A stretch of 64,000 bases of DNA from Pedobacter frigoris (GTDB lineage: Bacteria; Bacteroidota; Bacteroidia; Sphingobacteriales; Sphingobacteriaceae), in NCBI RefSeq assembly GCF_005116445.1, contig NZ_SWBQ01000007.1, positions 1 to 64,000 on the forward strand, read 5' to 3'. Below, in pieces: positions 17,082 through 26,024 of this stretch. How positions within the stretch are numbered: the first letter of the stretch is position 1; each line of letters opens with the position of its first letter. The notes below the pieces were generated by a model that saw only the letters and a program-made list of their open reading frames with translations, did no database searches and had not been told where the DNA came from. A program made the position numbers and the translations under genes.

Positions 17082-18632
17082 TTATTTTAGAAAATCAACA
17101 GGTACATTGTTTTTTGAAAGGAACTCATTCTCCTTCGCAAGGTCATAAGCTGTTTCATCAAATTCGGTTTTCAAATTCTTTTTTGCACCCAACTCAACCA
17201 GTGATTTCAACAAAGTATCGTTTTTAGCAATCAGGGCCGCTTTATGCAATGCCGTCGCACCTTCGCTATCCTGTGCATCGATATTCGCACCAAGCTCTTT
17301 TGCCTTTTTAACCAATTTCAGGTTGTCCTTAGCTACAGCTAAATGAAATAGCGTACTTCCATTCTTTTGAGGAGCGGCTACATCAAGTCCGCTGCTTTTT
17401 AAAACAGCCAGCTTACTCTCAAACTCATCACCCTGAGGACGTTGAGCGCCAGTTCCCTGCGAACCGCCACCTTGCATACCGCCTTCCTGTGGTCTACCCT
17501 GAGCTCCTGCCGGTGCAGCTTCTCTGTACGTGTTAAACCAATAGTAAGCCAGGTTATTCCCGTCTTTATTCAGCACTTTAACATCTGCACCATTTTTTAT
17601 CAATAATGAAGCTACTTCCGATGATCCTGTTGCAATAGCCTGGGTAAGCGCAGATTCTCCTTTTTCATTTACCGCGTTTACATTCTTTGCTTTCGACAAC
17701 AACAACTCTACCAGCTGGACATCTCTTCCGGCAGCAGCAGCCATCAATACAGTATTGCCTTCATTGTCAGCCTTAGCAACATCTACTCCCTTACTCAGGA
17801 AATAATTAATGAGTTCAGTATTAGGTCGGCGTACCAGCGTATGTAAAATAGTTGCACCGTCTTTCGGGTTAATAGCTTTCGGATCCAGTTTCAATTCTTC
17901 CACGAGATATTTGTAGGTTTCGATGCCGTTTTGAGACATTCTCGATCCCTGTGTTGCAAAGAAAAGCGCCCTGTTGGTAGATTTGATGCCTTTGGCCATT
18001 AATTTTTCTATCAATTGCTTGTTGCCCAGCTTCGCTGCATAATCTACAACAGTACTGCCATATTCATCCTTATCATTAAAAGACAGACCTTTAGAAACCA
18101 AATAATCTGACAATTTCAAATCGTTATCCCTGGAAATTGCCTGCATCAATAATGTAGCACCATCCTCATATTTCTTTTTAGGATCTACACCTGCACGAAA
18201 CAACGCTTCGTAAACAGTTCTGTCCTGGTTTCCATTAGCAGCAGCATTAGAAATAACGGCTGCTCCATGGCTATCAGTCAAATTTACATCAGAACCTTTT
18301 GCTATCAAATAGGTGATCAGTTCTGTATTTCCCCTGGATGCCGCCCAATGCAGATAAGAGGCACTATGGTGTGTTTTTTTCTTTACTCCATTACCCTCCT
18401 GCTCCACCATGAATTTAATCGTTTCTAAAGGCGCATCGTTAAGAATAGCTCTTGCTGTTGGGTCCCAGGAAGCAGCGTCAGGTTGCGACGGACTATTTCC
18501 TTTAGCGATCTCAGCTTTTACCTGATCGATGCTGGGTTTGGTTTTCCAAAAATCAGCATTCATTAACGTGTTGTTCTGCGCATTCGCATAGAGTCCGGAT
18601 AATAAAAGGGCGGATAGGAGAATCTTTTTCAT
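17082..18632 (-). CDS. Exported ankyrin-repeat protein
   Basis: This 516-residue protein has a signal peptide ([19 protein letters not shown]) and then about nine ankyrin repeats, visible as [113 protein letters not shown] and [17 protein letters not shown] Gly/Gln/Pro-rich linker (about 370-400) splits the array. Ankyrin repeats bind other proteins; the export signal puts this one in the periplasm. It is the first gene of the operon leading into DUF2271, PepSY reductase and ApbE, so it may scaffold that electron-transfer complex. That role is inferred from position only. Confidence 0.88.
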   Translation of the reverse strand: MKKILLSALLLSGLYANAQNNTLMNADFWKTKPSIDQVKAEIAKGNSPSQPDAASWDPTARAILNDAPLETIKFMVEQEGNGVKKKTHHSASYLHWAASRGNTELITYLIAKGSDVNLTDSHGAAVISNAAANGNQDRTVYEALFRAGVDPKKKYEDGATLLMQAISRDNDLKLSDYLVSKGLSFNDKDEYGSTVVDYAAKLGNKQLIEKLMAKGIKSTNRALFFATQGSRMSQNGIETYKYLVEELKLDPKAINPKDGATILHTLVRRPNTELINYFLSKGVDVAKADNEGNTVLMAAAAGRDVQLVELLLSKAKNVNAVNEKGESALTQAIATGSSEVASLLIKNGADVKVLNKDGNNLAYYWFNTYREAAPAGAQGRPQEGGMQGGGSQGTGAQRPQGDEFESKLAVLKSSGLDVAAPQKNGSTLFHLAVAKDNLKLVKKAKELGANIDAQDSEGATALHKAALIAKNDTLLKSLVELGAKKNLKTEFDETAYDLAKENEFLSKNNVPVDFLK

Positions 18633-18737
18633 TTTATTTATACTAATTCTAAATTGACTGCGAATATATAAAAATCTAACTAAAAAAAACTCTAGTGTAA
18701 TATAAATTTTAGATGCGACCCTGCGCTGTGTATAATT

Positions 18738-19082
18738 TTACTTCAAAAATTTAGTTAACGTTTTTTCCAGCATTTCAACTCTTAGATTTTTAGCCACAAT
18801 TACGCCATTAGGATCAATCAGGAAATTCTGAGGAATTGCAGAAACTGCATAAAAACCGGCGGCTACATTTTTCCAACCCATCAGATCACTTACCTGGGTC
18901 CATGGCAAAGCATCGTCTTTTAAGCTGCAAGTACATTTGAATTTTCTGCCCGGCAAGGTCCACACCAGCTTACCCAAAAATCAAGCAGTACATATTTTCC
19001 TTTATATGAGGATAAAGAAACGAGTTTACCATTTACGTCCGGCTGACTAAAATCCTTTGCCTTTACCCCAATTGCGATCATG
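18738..19082 (-). pseudogene. Broken TlpA/thioredoxin-like gene
   Basis: The remains of a TlpA-type thiol-disulfide oxidoreductase lie here in two frames. One frame from the ATG at 19080 reads KDFSQPDVNGKLVSLSSYKG and DFWVSWCGPCRAENSNVLAA, including the WCGPC active site, and then stops. A second frame resumes with LKDDALPWTQVSDLMGWKNV, then IPQNFLIDPNGVIVAKNLR, and ends at 18738. About 25-30 residues that normally lie between these segments are missing, so an internal deletion caused the frameshift. The 5' end is also cut: a stop codon sits five codons before the ATG, and no signal peptide or DUF4369-like domain is seen. The 138-bp palindromic element begins 30 bases away at 19112. The gene cannot make a normal enzyme. 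Confidence 0.82.
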
Positions 19083-19111
19083 ATAAGGCATTGTAGTCAG
19101 TTAACGCTGCG

Positions 19112-19249
19112 TTCGCTATGCGTTCGTATCATCTAGAGTACTGCTCCATATCATCTGGGGTGTTGGTTCGATTGGAACCGAACCAACACCCTATCAACAC
19201 TGAAGCACCACCCTGGCGACACCCTAGTTGATACGAACGCACACCGAAA
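19112..19249. repeat. 138-bp palindromic element, copy A
   Basis: This segment has 13-bp perfect terminal inverted repeats (TGCGTTCGTATCA at 19119-19131, TGATACGAACGCA at 19229-19241) and a 13-bp central hairpin (GGGTGTTGGTTCG at 19158-19170, CGAACCAACACCC at 19179-19191). Its left edge, TTCGCTATGCGTTCGTATC, matches copy B at 53840 in 17 of 19 bases, and its right edge, GCACACCGAAA, matches in 10 of 11. The two copies are almost equal in length (138 and 137 bp) but differ inside while keeping hairpin structure. No ORF of note lies within. It resembles a MITE- or REPIN-like interspersed element, which is an inference. Confidence 0.7.
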
Positions 19250-19358
19250 ACAGACCAAACGTCCCTTACTGATATCGCTTAACGTCGGGTTAAGTCTATT
19301 ATAGGAGTGGGCAAAAATATTGAAGTTCCGGATTGTAAAATTGTTCTAATTAGATGCT

Positions 19359-19366
19359 TATCTTTG
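19359..19366 (+). promoter_or_regulatory. Bacteroidota -7 promoter box for ispG
   Basis: TATCTTTG matches the Bacteroidota -7 consensus TAnnTTTG exactly and lies 17 bases before the ispG start codon, giving a short leader. A TTG at 19341-19343 is a possible -33 element, although the spacing (15 bases) is shorter than usual. Confidence 0.5.
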
Positions 19367-19383
19367 TACCATATCAATAAGCA

Positions 19384-21354
19384 ATGGAAGAAGCAGTTGT
19401 TCAAAGTGTATTAAAAGGTGGATATTGTAATAGCCTCACCCAATATTCAAGATTCTTAACAAGGGAAGTTAGCATTGGTGATATCCCTATGGGCGGCTTA
19501 AACCCCATCCGTATCCAGTCTATGACTACTACAGACACCATGAACACCATTGCTACCGTTGAGCAAACCATCAGAATGGTAGAATCCGGATGCGAATATG
19601 TCCGCATTACGGCGCCTAGCATGAAGGAAGCAGAAAACCTTGCTAATATTAAGAAAGAGTTACGCTTAAGGGGCTATACAGTTCCATTGGTTGCAGATAT
19701 CCATTTCACCCCAAACGCTGCAGAAGCCGCGGCCCGCATCGTAGAAAAAGTAAGGGTAAACCCCGGCAATTATGCCGATAAAAAACGCTTTGAAAACATA
19801 GATTATACGCAGCAGGCGTATCAGGCAGAACTGGATCGCATCTATAAAAAATTCACTCCCCTTGTAAAGATCTGCAAGGAATATGGTACAGCAATGCGTA
19901 TCGGAACCAATCATGGTTCCTTATCAGACAGGATCATGAGCCACTATGGTGATACGCCGCGTGGTATGGTAGAATCCGCTATGGAATTTATCCGCATGTG
20001 TGAAGACCTAAACTATTACAACCTGGTGATCTCCATGAAAGCCAGCAATACGCAGGTGATGGTACAGGCTTACCGTCTTCTGGTAGAAACTATGGTAAAA
20101 GAGGGCATGAACTATCCTTTGCACCTTGGTGTTACAGAAGCCGGGGATGGTGAAGACGGACGTATCAAATCTGCTGTCGGTATAGGCACTTTGCTTGAAG
20201 ATGGTCTTGGCGACACGATCAGGGTTTCACTAACAGAAGACCCTGAATTTGAAGCACCTGTAGCCAAAGCACTTGCACTTAGGTATGAGAAACGAGCAAT
20301 TGAAACTGTGAAAGAAGAAAGGGAACAGATCAGTATCAGACAACTTCCTTATAATCCGTTCGAATATCAGCGCAGACACACAGAACCTGTGCAACATATC
20401 GGCGGACATCATCATCCCATAGTGATGCTGGATGTTTCAAAAGAAAACCTGAAAGACCCTTACTTTCTAACCTCAGCAGGTTATAAGTATAGTGCTGGTC
20501 TGGATAAATACAATATGGCCGATCAGGCTTGTGATCTTGTTTACCTAGGGGATGCTTTGCCTTCTTTTTCTTTCCCCGGAAACCTGAAGCAGATTTATAA
20601 TTACCAGACCTGGCTGGCACTTCGGGATAAAACCAATTGCCACCCGCTGATGAGTTATAAAGAGTTTATTGGTACAGAGGTCAAAGATCCCTATCTAAAT
20701 CTTGTTAAGGTTAACCCGGCTGAAGTGCAACAAATAGATGCTGTGGCTTTAAAGAGCAATAGCATTTTGGTTTTGGAAACAACTGCCAGTCATGGCATGG
20801 CAGAACAACGGGAATTCTTCATTTCACTCATCAATAAAAACATCACTATCCCTGTGATCATCAAAAGGGATTACGAGGGACTAAGTGCAGATGACCTGAT
20901 GTTATATGCTGCGACCGACCTGGGTGCTTTATTAACCGATGGTATGGGTGATGGTGTCTGGATCAATGCAGATCATTCGATTGATCTCTCACTGATCAAT
21001 TCTACCAGCTTTGGCATCCTGCAGGCTACCAGAACAAGGATTTCTAAAACAGAATACATCTCCTGCCCTAGTTGCGGACGTACGTTATTCGATTTACAGG
21101 AAACCACGCAGATGATTCGCTCACGTACAGATCATTTAAAAGGCATCAAAATAGGCATCATGGGATGTATCGTTAACGGACCCGGTGAAATGGCTGATGC
21201 CGATTATGGTTATGTTGGAACAGGCCCAGATAAGATTACCTTATACAGAGGCAAAGAGGTCGTAAAAAAGAATGTAAATTCGGCCAATGCCTTAAATGAT
21301 TTGATCGAACTGATTAAAGAAGACGGCAACTGGACTGAAGTAAAGCAAGGTTAA
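19384..21354 (+). CDS. ispG: 4-hydroxy-3-methylbut-2-en-1-yl diphosphate synthase (IspG)
   Basis: IspG performs the penultimate step of the MEP isoprenoid pathway, the reductive conversion of MEcPP to HMBPP, using a [4Fe-4S] cluster. The protein has 656 residues, the long plant/Bacteroidota form with an inserted middle domain (about 280-520) rather than the about 370-residue E. coli type. The N-terminal TIM barrel shows PIRIQSMTTTDT, VPLVADIHFTP and KVRVNPGNY. The C-terminal cluster domain carries CPSCGRTLFDL and GIMGCIVNGPGE, which supply the three cluster cysteines. The ATG at 19384 fits the promoter box at 19359. The 3' end overlaps the converging RDD gene by 4 bases. Confidence 0.96.
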   Translation: MEEAVVQSVLKGGYCNSLTQYSRFLTREVSIGDIPMGGLNPIRIQSMTTTDTMNTIATVEQTIRMVESGCEYVRITAPSMKEAENLANIKKELRLRGYTVPLVADIHFTPNAAEAAARIVEKVRVNPGNYADKKRFENIDYTQQAYQAELDRIYKKFTPLVKICKEYGTAMRIGTNHGSLSDRIMSHYGDTPRGMVESAMEFIRMCEDLNYYNLVISMKASNTQVMVQAYRLLVETMVKEGMNYPLHLGVTEAGDGEDGRIKSAVGIGTLLEDGLGDTIRVSLTEDPEFEAPVAKALALRYEKRAIETVKEEREQISIRQLPYNPFEYQRRHTEPVQHIGGHHHPIVMLDVSKENLKDPYFLTSAGYKYSAGLDKYNMADQACDLVYLGDALPSFSFPGNLKQIYNYQTWLALRDKTNCHPLMSYKEFIGTEVKDPYLNLVKVNPAEVQQIDAVALKSNSILVLETTASHGMAEQREFFISLINKNITIPVIIKRDYEGLSADDLMLYAATDLGALLTDGMGDGVWINADHSIDLSLINSTSFGILQATRTRISKTEYISCPSCGRTLFDLQETTQMIRSRTDHLKGIKIGIMGCIVNGPGEMADADYGYVGTGPDKITLYRGKEVVKKNVNSANALNDLIELIKEDGNWTEVKQG

Positions 21355-21968
21355 ATAAGCCGGTCTTTTACGACCAAAGTATTCGCAATCGCATCATGAA
21401 AACACTGCTGTTTTTTATTGAGGAAACTATAAAGGTAGCCAAAGAAAAAAGGTGCGGTAGAAATGATCTTCGCAAGATTTCTTCCAAATGAGTTGGTCAT
21501 CGAAATTTGATTCCCTCCCAGATCGGTTACTTTGATGTTCAGCAGCTTTTTACCTATTGTGGCTTGTTGCGACGAAGCCTCTGCCAGACTTCCGTAAATA
21601 AATTTAGCGATGGGCACCAAAGGCAATCCGCCAAAAGCCATCGCCATACGTGCAGCCTGATCTTCCACAAAAACGAATCCTAAAAGTACCAAAAGTATGT
21701 ACCCTAAAGTCAATAAGAAATAATCTATTGCTGATGCCAGCAAACGCTGATCAAAGGAAGCAAAATACTGCGGAGCAGTCTGCTGATAGGTAAAACCAAG
21801 AAGCTCACGCAATTCCGGGAATTCGTGAGCTTCTTTATAATCGTCCATTCCAGGCACTCTGATAAAAGTGCCGACGTGAATATCCATTGTTTTTAATTGT
21901 TCTAACTGATATGGTCCCTGCGGTTTACCATTTATAACAACTGTATATTGAATATGCTGATCATCCAT
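21351..21968 (-). CDS. GYF_2-RDD family membrane protein
   Basis: This 205-residue protein has an N-terminal GYF_2-like domain (about 8-57: YTVVINGKPQGPYQLEQLKTM) followed by an RDD domain (about 68-205) that starts with the characteristic FDQRLLASAIDYFLL and contains QATIGKKLLNIKVTD. It has about three membrane helices (82-101, 110-128 and 170-185, approximate). RDD proteins have no single agreed function; some are reported to affect ion transport. It is the last gene of the cluster SDR-PspC-LiaF-like-RDD, 6 bases after the LiaF-like stop codon. The GYF_2 part may bind proline-rich partners. Its stop codon overlaps the end of ispG. Confidence 0.82.
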   Translation of the reverse strand: MDDQHIQYTVVINGKPQGPYQLEQLKTMDIHVGTFIRVPGMDDYKEAHEFPELRELLGFTYQQTAPQYFASFDQRLLASAIDYFLLTLGYILLVLLGFVFVEDQAARMAMAFGGLPLVPIAKFIYGSLAEASSQQATIGKKLLNIKVTDLGGNQISMTNSFGRNLAKIISTAPFFFGYLYSFLNKKQQCFHDAIANTLVVKDRLI

Positions 21969-21974
21969 TTATTG

Positions 21975-22904
21975 CTAATACCTCTGAACCTCAAAGTTAC
22001 TCAATCCACCATCTAAATTGATAAAAATCTTTTTAGTGGACGCTTTGTAATTGGGCGTCTCATAAGTACCATTATCCAGCTTGGTAAAGCCCGTAAAATC
22101 TTTAGATGACAAACCTGTTTTGGTCTTTATTCTACATCCTGATCCCTCTGGAATATTCAGTTTCACATCGGCAACCCCTGTTTTTACATTGACGTCTGTT
22201 ATAGGTAAAAGATCCCCGAACTTAATGTCCAGAGCAGCTGCCCCGCCATCAAAATTAAAGGTCCTTACCTTATAGCCTGAAAGGTCAAAATCAACCTCAC
22301 CGGCGCCCATATTCATATTAATTTCCCAGTTAGGATTGGTGTTCAGGTCAAAATCTACATCGTTCCCGCCATCACCCATATTCCATTCACTTTTACCCTT
22401 CATCTTGAAAAAGATAGAGGTCACACTATCCTGTTTCATCGTTTCCAAAGAAAACTTACCTGCTTTATTCTGAACTCTGGCCTCTATCAGGCTATCCGTT
22501 GCCCCCTGAAGTTTAAAAGATGTTCCTCCACCTGAAATATTCAATACCGTTTTTACTGCGGTTGAATCATCATATGGATGAGAAAAAGTCAGGTCTTCAT
22601 ATTCCCCTCGGTCGATGTTCATTTCACTTTCTACACGGTCAACAATCCTGTTGTCGGCCGGCGGACGTTGTCCTTTAAAGAAAAGCAGTATAAGTGTTAT
22701 AACAAGTATCCCCAGAGATACTATCCCGCCGATCTGTGATTTATTCTTATTGAACAAGATATTTACTCCTGCAATGATTAGAAAGATTGGCCAGAACCGC
22801 CAAACACTGCCCCAGTAAAATTCAATGAAATGAAAATTTTCTAAAAGGAGTACGCCACCTATAAAAAGCAGTACAATACCCCACATTATTCTGTCCAGTT
22901 TCAT
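21975..22904 (-). CDS. LiaF-like membrane protein with four N-terminal helices
   Basis: This 309-residue protein has an N-terminal LiaI/LiaF-type transmembrane region (about 1-75: MWGIVLLFIGGVLLLENFHFI, FWPIFLIIAGVNILF, LGILVITLILLFF) and a C-terminal beta-rich domain with repeated segments (VLNISGGGTSF, WEINMNMGAGEVDFDL, VRTFNFDGGAAALDIKFGD, VNVKTGVADVKLNIPEGSG). This beta-helix-like part resembles the cell-wall-active antibiotic response domain of LiaF. It starts one base after the PspC gene stop codon. PspC- and LiaF-type proteins together point to envelope-stress sensing, though no two-component system is adjacent. Confidence 0.8.
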   Translation of the reverse strand: MKLDRIMWGIVLLFIGGVLLLENFHFIEFYWGSVWRFWPIFLIIAGVNILFNKNKSQIGGIVSLGILVITLILLFFKGQRPPADNRIVDRVESEMNIDRGEYEDLTFSHPYDDSTAVKTVLNISGGGTSFKLQGATDSLIEARVQNKAGKFSLETMKQDSVTSIFFKMKGKSEWNMGDGGNDVDFDLNTNPNWEINMNMGAGEVDFDLSGYKVRTFNFDGGAAALDIKFGDLLPITDVNVKTGVADVKLNIPEGSGCRIKTKTGLSSKDFTGFTKLDNGTYETPNYKASTKKIFINLDGGLSNFEVQRY

Positions 22905-22905
22905 A

Positions 22906-23691
22906 TTATATGTCTCTTTTAGTGAATCTATCGTCTATTTTCGGTCCTTCCTGACGCGGTTCTTCATTAGGACCATCCGCTACCGGAGTGTCAGTTACAG
23001 GAGCATCTGCTGCTGGAGTCTCTGCCACCGGCATGCCTGTCGGCTGTTCCGTAGGGTTTACAGGATTAGCATCATGGCTGCGTATATCTGCGTACAAATC
23101 TTGCTCCTGCTGTCTCTTCCACTGCTCCCATGCATTTTTCTTATTGGCCTTCAAAATAAAACTAACGCCTATGGCAACAAATACCAGGGGCCATAATTTA
23201 CCTAAGCTAAACCAGAATGGAATGAAGTTGAATTCATTCATAAGGAAATAGATACCAATTACCAGCAGGAACATTCCCCCTACTGTACGTCCGGTTTCAT
23301 TATTCTTCTTAAAAGGCTGAAAGTCTTCCGGTTTTGGTGCAGCTTTAAAACCAGCGTCATTTACAGTCGATGATGTCCATCCCTGACCAGTACTAGTACT
23401 TCCAGGATTGTTTGATGGCTGTGAAAATGGATTGGGGTTGGCAAAAGGATTGTTTTGCTGACCCTGATAAAAATCATTAAACCTTGAAAACCTTCTTGTC
23501 GGGTCATTATTTACCGGCACCACAATCCACATGATCAGGTAAACCAATATTCCTGTACCCACTAAAAAAATGGTGGAGAGTACGAACAGTAACCTGATTA
23601 TCGTTACATCCACCTCCATGTATTCTGCAACTCCTGAAGATACCCCAGCAATTACTTTCTCATGCTCATTCCTAAATAATCTCTTGTCCAT
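22906..23691 (-). CDS. PspC-domain membrane protein
   Basis: This 261-residue protein has an N-terminal PspC domain (about 1-62: KRLFRNEHEKVIAGVSSGVAEYMEVDVTIIRLLFVL, then a helix ending YLIMWIVVP). A Pro/Asn/Ser-rich linker (about 65-125) leads to two further membrane helices (about 135-152 and 158-177, FWFSLGKLWPLVFVAIGVSF), a LiaI-like pair. The C-terminal tail has repeated Pro-Val-Ala-Asp-type units (AADAPVTDTPVADGP). PspC proteins take part in phage-shock/envelope-stress responses. It is followed closely by the LiaF-like gene and preceded 19 bases upstream by the SDR gene, so all may share a transcript. Confidence 0.87.
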   Translation of the reverse strand: MDKRLFRNEHEKVIAGVSSGVAEYMEVDVTIIRLLFVLSTIFLVGTGILVYLIMWIVVPVNNDPTRRFSRFNDFYQGQQNNPFANPNPFSQPSNNPGSTSTGQGWTSSTVNDAGFKAAPKPEDFQPFKKNNETGRTVGGMFLLVIGIYFLMNEFNFIPFWFSLGKLWPLVFVAIGVSFILKANKKNAWEQWKRQQEQDLYADIRSHDANPVNPTEQPTGMPVAETPAADAPVTDTPVADGPNEEPRQEGPKIDDRFTKRDI

Positions 23692-23710
23692 AATAAATGT
23701 CCTCCTATGT

Positions 23711-24400
23711 TTAAAATTGTAAGGGTTTTATCGTCACCTCATCAACATTTACGCCACTACTTAAATTTAAGATAGTATGTATGGTTTTCGCAATATCATC
23801 AGGCTGTACAAAACGTTCATGCGGGATTGTTGTTCCTTCCCAGGATGAAGTTAGTGTAGAACCAGGCAAAATCGCTGTTACCTTAACGTTGTATTTTGAT
23901 AACTCTTCCCTAAATACATGATTAAGACTAAGCAACGCTGCTTTAGTTACACTATAGCTACCAGCATTTTCAACAATTTGTTTACTTGCGATGGAACATA
24001 TATTGAAAATATGCCCTTTCTGTTGCTCACGCATCATTTTTCCGAAAAATTTGGAAAGGTAATAAACTGCATTAAGGTTCAGGTTAATCTGCTTTTCAAA
24101 CTGATCATCAGCCTCATCCAACAGCAGACCGGGGAAATATATGCCGGCATTATTGACTAAAACATCTATGCTTTCGAACTCTTGCTGAACAGCATTGCAA
24201 AAAGCATAGACCTCAGTTTTAATGCTGCAATCTGCCTGATAAGTGAATATCCTCGCATTCGTATGTTGAAGTTCCTCTGTCACTTGTTCAAGTTCGTCCG
24301 CATTCCTGGAACACAATGCAAGATTATATCCTGTTTCCGCCAGTTTCACGGCTATAGCTTTTCCTATTCCACGGGTAGCACCGGTAACGATCGCATTCAT
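23711..24400 (-). CDS. Short-chain dehydrogenase/reductase
   Basis: This 229-residue classical SDR shows the Rossmann motif TGATRGIG (about 5-12), NNAG (about 83-86), a catalytic Ser in ICSIAS and the YSVTK motif (Tyr and Lys). A GSTLTSSW segment follows the usual substrate-binding region. I chose the ATG at 24398-24400, which opens directly into MNAIVTGATRGIG; a longer reading would add 13 residues with no homology to the fold. The substrate is unknown. It lies 19 bases upstream of the PspC gene on the same strand and is divergent from the MlaE-like gene. Confidence 0.9.
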   Translation of the reverse strand: MNAIVTGATRGIGKAIAVKLAETGYNLALCSRNADELEQVTEELQHTNARIFTYQADCSIKTEVYAFCNAVQQEFESIDVLVNNAGIYFPGLLLDEADDQFEKQINLNLNAVYYLSKFFGKMMREQQKGHIFNICSIASKQIVENAGSYSVTKAALLSLNHVFREELSKYNVKVTAILPGSTLTSSWEGTTIPHERFVQPDDIAKTIHTILNLSSGVNVDEVTIKPLQF

Positions 24401-24527
24401 GATTATTGTCTTCTTTGTCGCAATTATACAAAAAGACATGCATAGAAAACTTTGTGGCCAAGAAGTTGTTAGAAAATTGTTTCTTTGTAATAATATTGCA
24501 CAAATACTATAGCTAATTTTTTACTGA

Positions 24528-25262
24528 ATGAATTTCACCAATTTTGGAAAGTATCTTCTCTTATTAAAAGCGGTATTTAGAAGACCTGAAAAATTTAAAA
24601 TATATCTAAAGGCCATTTTCAAACAAATGGACTTTATCGGCGTGGGTTCTATAGGACTGATCGCGATCATCTCTACCTTTATTGGTGCTGTAATGACTTT
24701 ACAGATTGCCTTCCAGCTGGTGAGTGATTTTATTCCGAAAACAATCATTGGCTCGGTAAACAGAGATTCAAGCATCCTGGAGTTGAGCCCTACGATTACT
24801 GCAATTGTACTTGCCGGGAAAATTGGCTCAGCCATTTCTTCTGAAATCGGCACCATGCGTGTAAGTGAGCAAATTGATGCGCTGGAAATCATGGGGATCA
24901 ATTCCCCGGGCTACTTAATTCTCCCAAAAATACTTGCAGGTATTACCATGGTCCCACTATTGGTGATCATGTCTATGTTCTTAAGCATCGGCGGAGGATA
25001 CTTGGGCGGAACATTATCCGGTGCAGTTTCTCCGGCTGAATATATTCAGGGAATTACTACAGATTTCAATCCATACACAATTGTTGTTGCCCTGGTGAAA
25101 GCATTTGTGTTTGGCTTTATCATTACTTCTGTACCTGCCTACGAAGGTTTTTATGTTAAAGGCGGGGCATTGGAAGTAGCACAGGCCAGTACACGTGCTG
25201 TTGTGGTGAGCTGTATTTCTATCCTTGCCTGTGACTATATCGTAACCCAGTTATTACTATGA
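24528..25262 (+). CDS. MlaE-family lipid ABC transporter permease
   Basis: This 244-residue protein fits the MlaE/DUF140 permease family. Visible segments are VGSIGLIAIISTFIGAVMTLQIAFQL, the conserved ELSPTITAIVLAGKIGSAISSEIGTMRVSEQIDALEIMGI block, LILPKILAGITMVPLLVIMSMFLSIGGGYLGG, and the C-terminal GALEVAQASTRAVVVSCISIL. It should form the membrane part of a phospholipid transporter that maintains outer-membrane asymmetry. It overlaps the ATPase gene by 4 bases. A substrate-binding MCE (MlaD) gene is not present in the next 3 kb, so that subunit must be encoded elsewhere. Confidence 0.92.
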   Translation: MNFTNFGKYLLLLKAVFRRPEKFKIYLKAIFKQMDFIGVGSIGLIAIISTFIGAVMTLQIAFQLVSDFIPKTIIGSVNRDSSILELSPTITAIVLAGKIGSAISSEIGTMRVSEQIDALEIMGINSPGYLILPKILAGITMVPLLVIMSMFLSIGGGYLGGTLSGAVSPAEYIQGITTDFNPYTIVVALVKAFVFGFIITSVPAYEGFYVKGGALEVAQASTRAVVVSCISILACDYIVTQLLL

Positions 25263-26011
25263 TCGAGATCAAAGACATCTACAAGTCGTTTGGCGACAAT
25301 GAAGTACTGAAAGGAATCTCAGGCAAGTTTGAAGCCGGGGTAACCAATTTGATTATTGGGGGCTCAGGTTCTGGTAAAACCACTTTACTGAAATGTATGA
25401 TTGGTCTGCACCATCCTGAGCAAGGAAGTGTAGAATACGACGGACGCGAGTTTACGACCATGAATTTCGAAGAAAAGATTGAGATTAGGAAAGAGATCGG
25501 TATGCTTTTCCAGGGCTCTGCGCTTTTTGATTCCATGACCGTAGAAGAAAACATCATGTTTCCTTTGAACATGTTTACCGAACAATCCCGCAAAGAAAAA
25601 CTGGAACGTGTAAACTTCTGTCTCGAACGTGTAAACCTGGAAGGCAAAAATAAACTCTTCCCTGCTGAACTTTCAGGAGGGATGAAAAAACGTGTAGGAA
25701 TTGCACGTGCAATTGCCATGAATCCAAAATACCTCTTTGTAGATGAGCCAAATTCAGGTTTGGACCCTAAAACTTCCATCGTAATTGATGAGCTGATCAA
25801 AGAGCTGACCGAGGAGTACAATACCACCACTATAGTGGTCACACATGATATGAACTCAGTAATGGGAATCGGGGATTATATCCTCTTTCTTCATGAAGGA
25901 AAAAAATTCTGGGAAGGTTCCAACAAAGAAATCGCCCACACTGACATTCAGGAACTAAACGATTTTGTCTTTGCAAGCCGCTTTATGAAAGCAGCTAAAG
26001 GCAAATTTTAA
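25259..26011 (+). CDS. MlaF-family lipid ABC transporter ATPase
   Basis: This 250-residue ATPase has Walker A GGSGSGKTT (about 34-42), a Q-loop LFQGSALFDSMTVEENI, the signature LSGGMKKR, Walker B YLFVDEP, and a switch histidine in VVTHDMNS. The Q-loop sequence and the LSGGMKKR signature are typical of the MlaF/MKL type rather than of sugar or peptide importers. It overlaps the MlaE-like gene by 4 bases (ATGA), so the two subunits are translationally coupled. The methyltransferase gene starts 13 bases downstream and may be on the same transcript. Confidence 0.93.
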   Translation: MIEIKDIYKSFGDNEVLKGISGKFEAGVTNLIIGGSGSGKTTLLKCMIGLHHPEQGSVEYDGREFTTMNFEEKIEIRKEIGMLFQGSALFDSMTVEENIMFPLNMFTEQSRKEKLERVNFCLERVNLEGKNKLFPAELSGGMKKRVGIARAIAMNPKYLFVDEPNSGLDPKTSIVIDELIKELTEEYNTTTIVVTHDMNSVMGIGDYILFLHEGKKFWEGSNKEIAHTDIQELNDFVFASRFMKAAKGKF

Positions 26012-26024
26012 TATATTTTATTTT

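Noticed and set aside
19112-19249. Copy A as a complete insertion sequence
   Set aside because: It has terminal inverted repeats but is far too short for a transposase and shows no clear target-site duplication by eye.
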